Of a DNA stretch of 5,445 nucleotides, positions 5,094 to 5,445 are shown piece after piece. The position numbers were made by a program, and so were the translations under genes. Positions within the stretch are counted from its first letter, which is position 1; every line of letters begins with the position of its first letter. Below the pieces are notes generated by a model. The model was not told where the DNA came from, made no database searches, and worked only from the letters and a program-made list of their open reading frames with translations. The stretch comes from Flavobacterium sp. Its GTDB lineage: Bacteria; Bacteroidota; Bacteroidia; Flavobacteriales; Flavobacteriaceae. The DNA lies in NCBI GenBank assembly GCA_003449615.1, contig DMHA01000256.1:1-5445 (forward strand), given 5' to 3'.

Positions 5094-5445
5094 TATTTCT
5101 TTTTGCAAATGTATTTATTTTATCGACTATTTTTTTGATGGCTTCTGGCGGATATCCGTGATCGAAAGAAGTCGTTTTGTATTCCTTGTCCTTAAAAATA
5201 ATTTTCAAATTGGCAATAGCAGCTCCATCGTGAAAACGTTTTTCGGTTGGTGCTTTCAAATTGGGCAAACCTTCCAATTCGATGGTTTCAAAATAACCCG
5301 CCAATTCTTTCCAATCTTCCTCTGAAATTTTTGTAGCCAATGGTTTTTCATTTCCGCTTCGGTCTTTCGAAACAAAAACCATAAGGTTTTGAATCGTAAT
5401 CTTTTGATAGAAACCTCTTGTGTTGGCGGTATATTCCAAAACTGC
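5083..5445 (-). CDS. conserved protein of unknown function, N-terminus outside the window
   Basis: The frame is open to the right edge, so only the C-terminal 120 residues are visible; the TTG at 5437-5439 is not a credible start because similar sequence continues through it. The visible part has alternating strands (KITIQNLMVFVSKDRSGN), a helix (SEEDWKELAGYFETI), the stretch LPNLKAPTEKRFHDGAAIANLKIIFKDKEYKTTSFDHGYPP, and a C-terminal helix. I recall such proteins near sufE in flavobacteria, some with a lipoprotein-type N-terminus, but the region that would show a signal peptide is missing. No known enzyme motif is visible. Its stop codon overlaps the start of sufE by 11 nt, so the two are translationally coupled. 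Confidence 0.8.
   Translation of the reverse strand, partial: AVLEYTANTRGFYQKITIQNLMVFVSKDRSGNEKPLATKISEEDWKELAGYFETIELEGLPNLKAPTEKRFHDGAAIANLKIIFKDKEYKTTSFDHGYPPEAIKKIVDKINTFAKRNNDN

Noticed and set aside
5094..5108. Upstream ATG extending SufE by five residues
   Set aside because: It increases overlap with the preceding gene to 26 nt and would shift the acceptor cysteine from 51 to 56; the MTIK start is more consistent with the family.
4651..5138. Two + strand open frames over sufE
   Set aside because: Antisense to sufE; Phe-rich products of the kind produced by reading A-rich coding DNA backwards.

Overview
The window looks like the chromosome of a Bacteroidota bacterium, most likely a Flavobacterium or close relative. 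The evidence is low GC, no recognisable Shine-Dalgarno sites, a promoter of the TTG-N19-TAnnTTTG type, and a right-hand gene set (SufE, a MIP18/DUF59 Fe-S assembly protein, DUF2480) that I recognise from that group. No taxon-specific marker proves the genus.

Left part (1-960, + strand): the C-terminal three quarters of hflX, a ribosome-associated GTPase, cut by the window edge.

Middle part (about 961-3740): an accessory block that interrupts the housekeeping genes. It holds three co-oriented + strand modules, each followed by a structured non-coding element. Module A is one unrecognised 213-residue protein. Module B is a RelE/HigB-type toxin with an overlapping XRE antitoxin, behind a good Bacteroidota promoter. 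Module C is a GNAT-like protein translationally coupled (ATGA) to a 55-residue protein. The elements after A and B are related imperfect palindromes of about 130-140 bp sharing three sequence blocks. The element after C is a shorter hairpin with a similar left end. Two stop codons (A and C) lie inside the element core. A 9-bp sequence at the left boundary of module A (GTTAGCGGG) is the exact reverse complement of the first 9 bp of its downstream element (CCCGCTAAC), the relation expected of an integron cassette and its attC site. No integrase or transposase is in the window, so the best description is a cassette array or integrase-less attC-like cluster, partly degenerate. This is an inference. 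A rho-independent terminator at 3706-3742 closes the block.

Right part (3763-5445, - strand): a compact operon read leftwards: the C-terminal part of an unrecognised conserved protein, then sufE (overlapping it by 11 nt), a DUF59/MIP18 protein 10 nt later, and DUF2480 after a 76-nt gap containing an imperfect palindrome. The first recognisable functions concern Fe-S cluster biogenesis: SufE passes sulfur from the cysteine desulfurase SufS, and the DUF59 protein acts in cluster maturation or transfer. DUF2480 has no established function, but its three cysteine-containing motifs and its position suggest a link to the same process.
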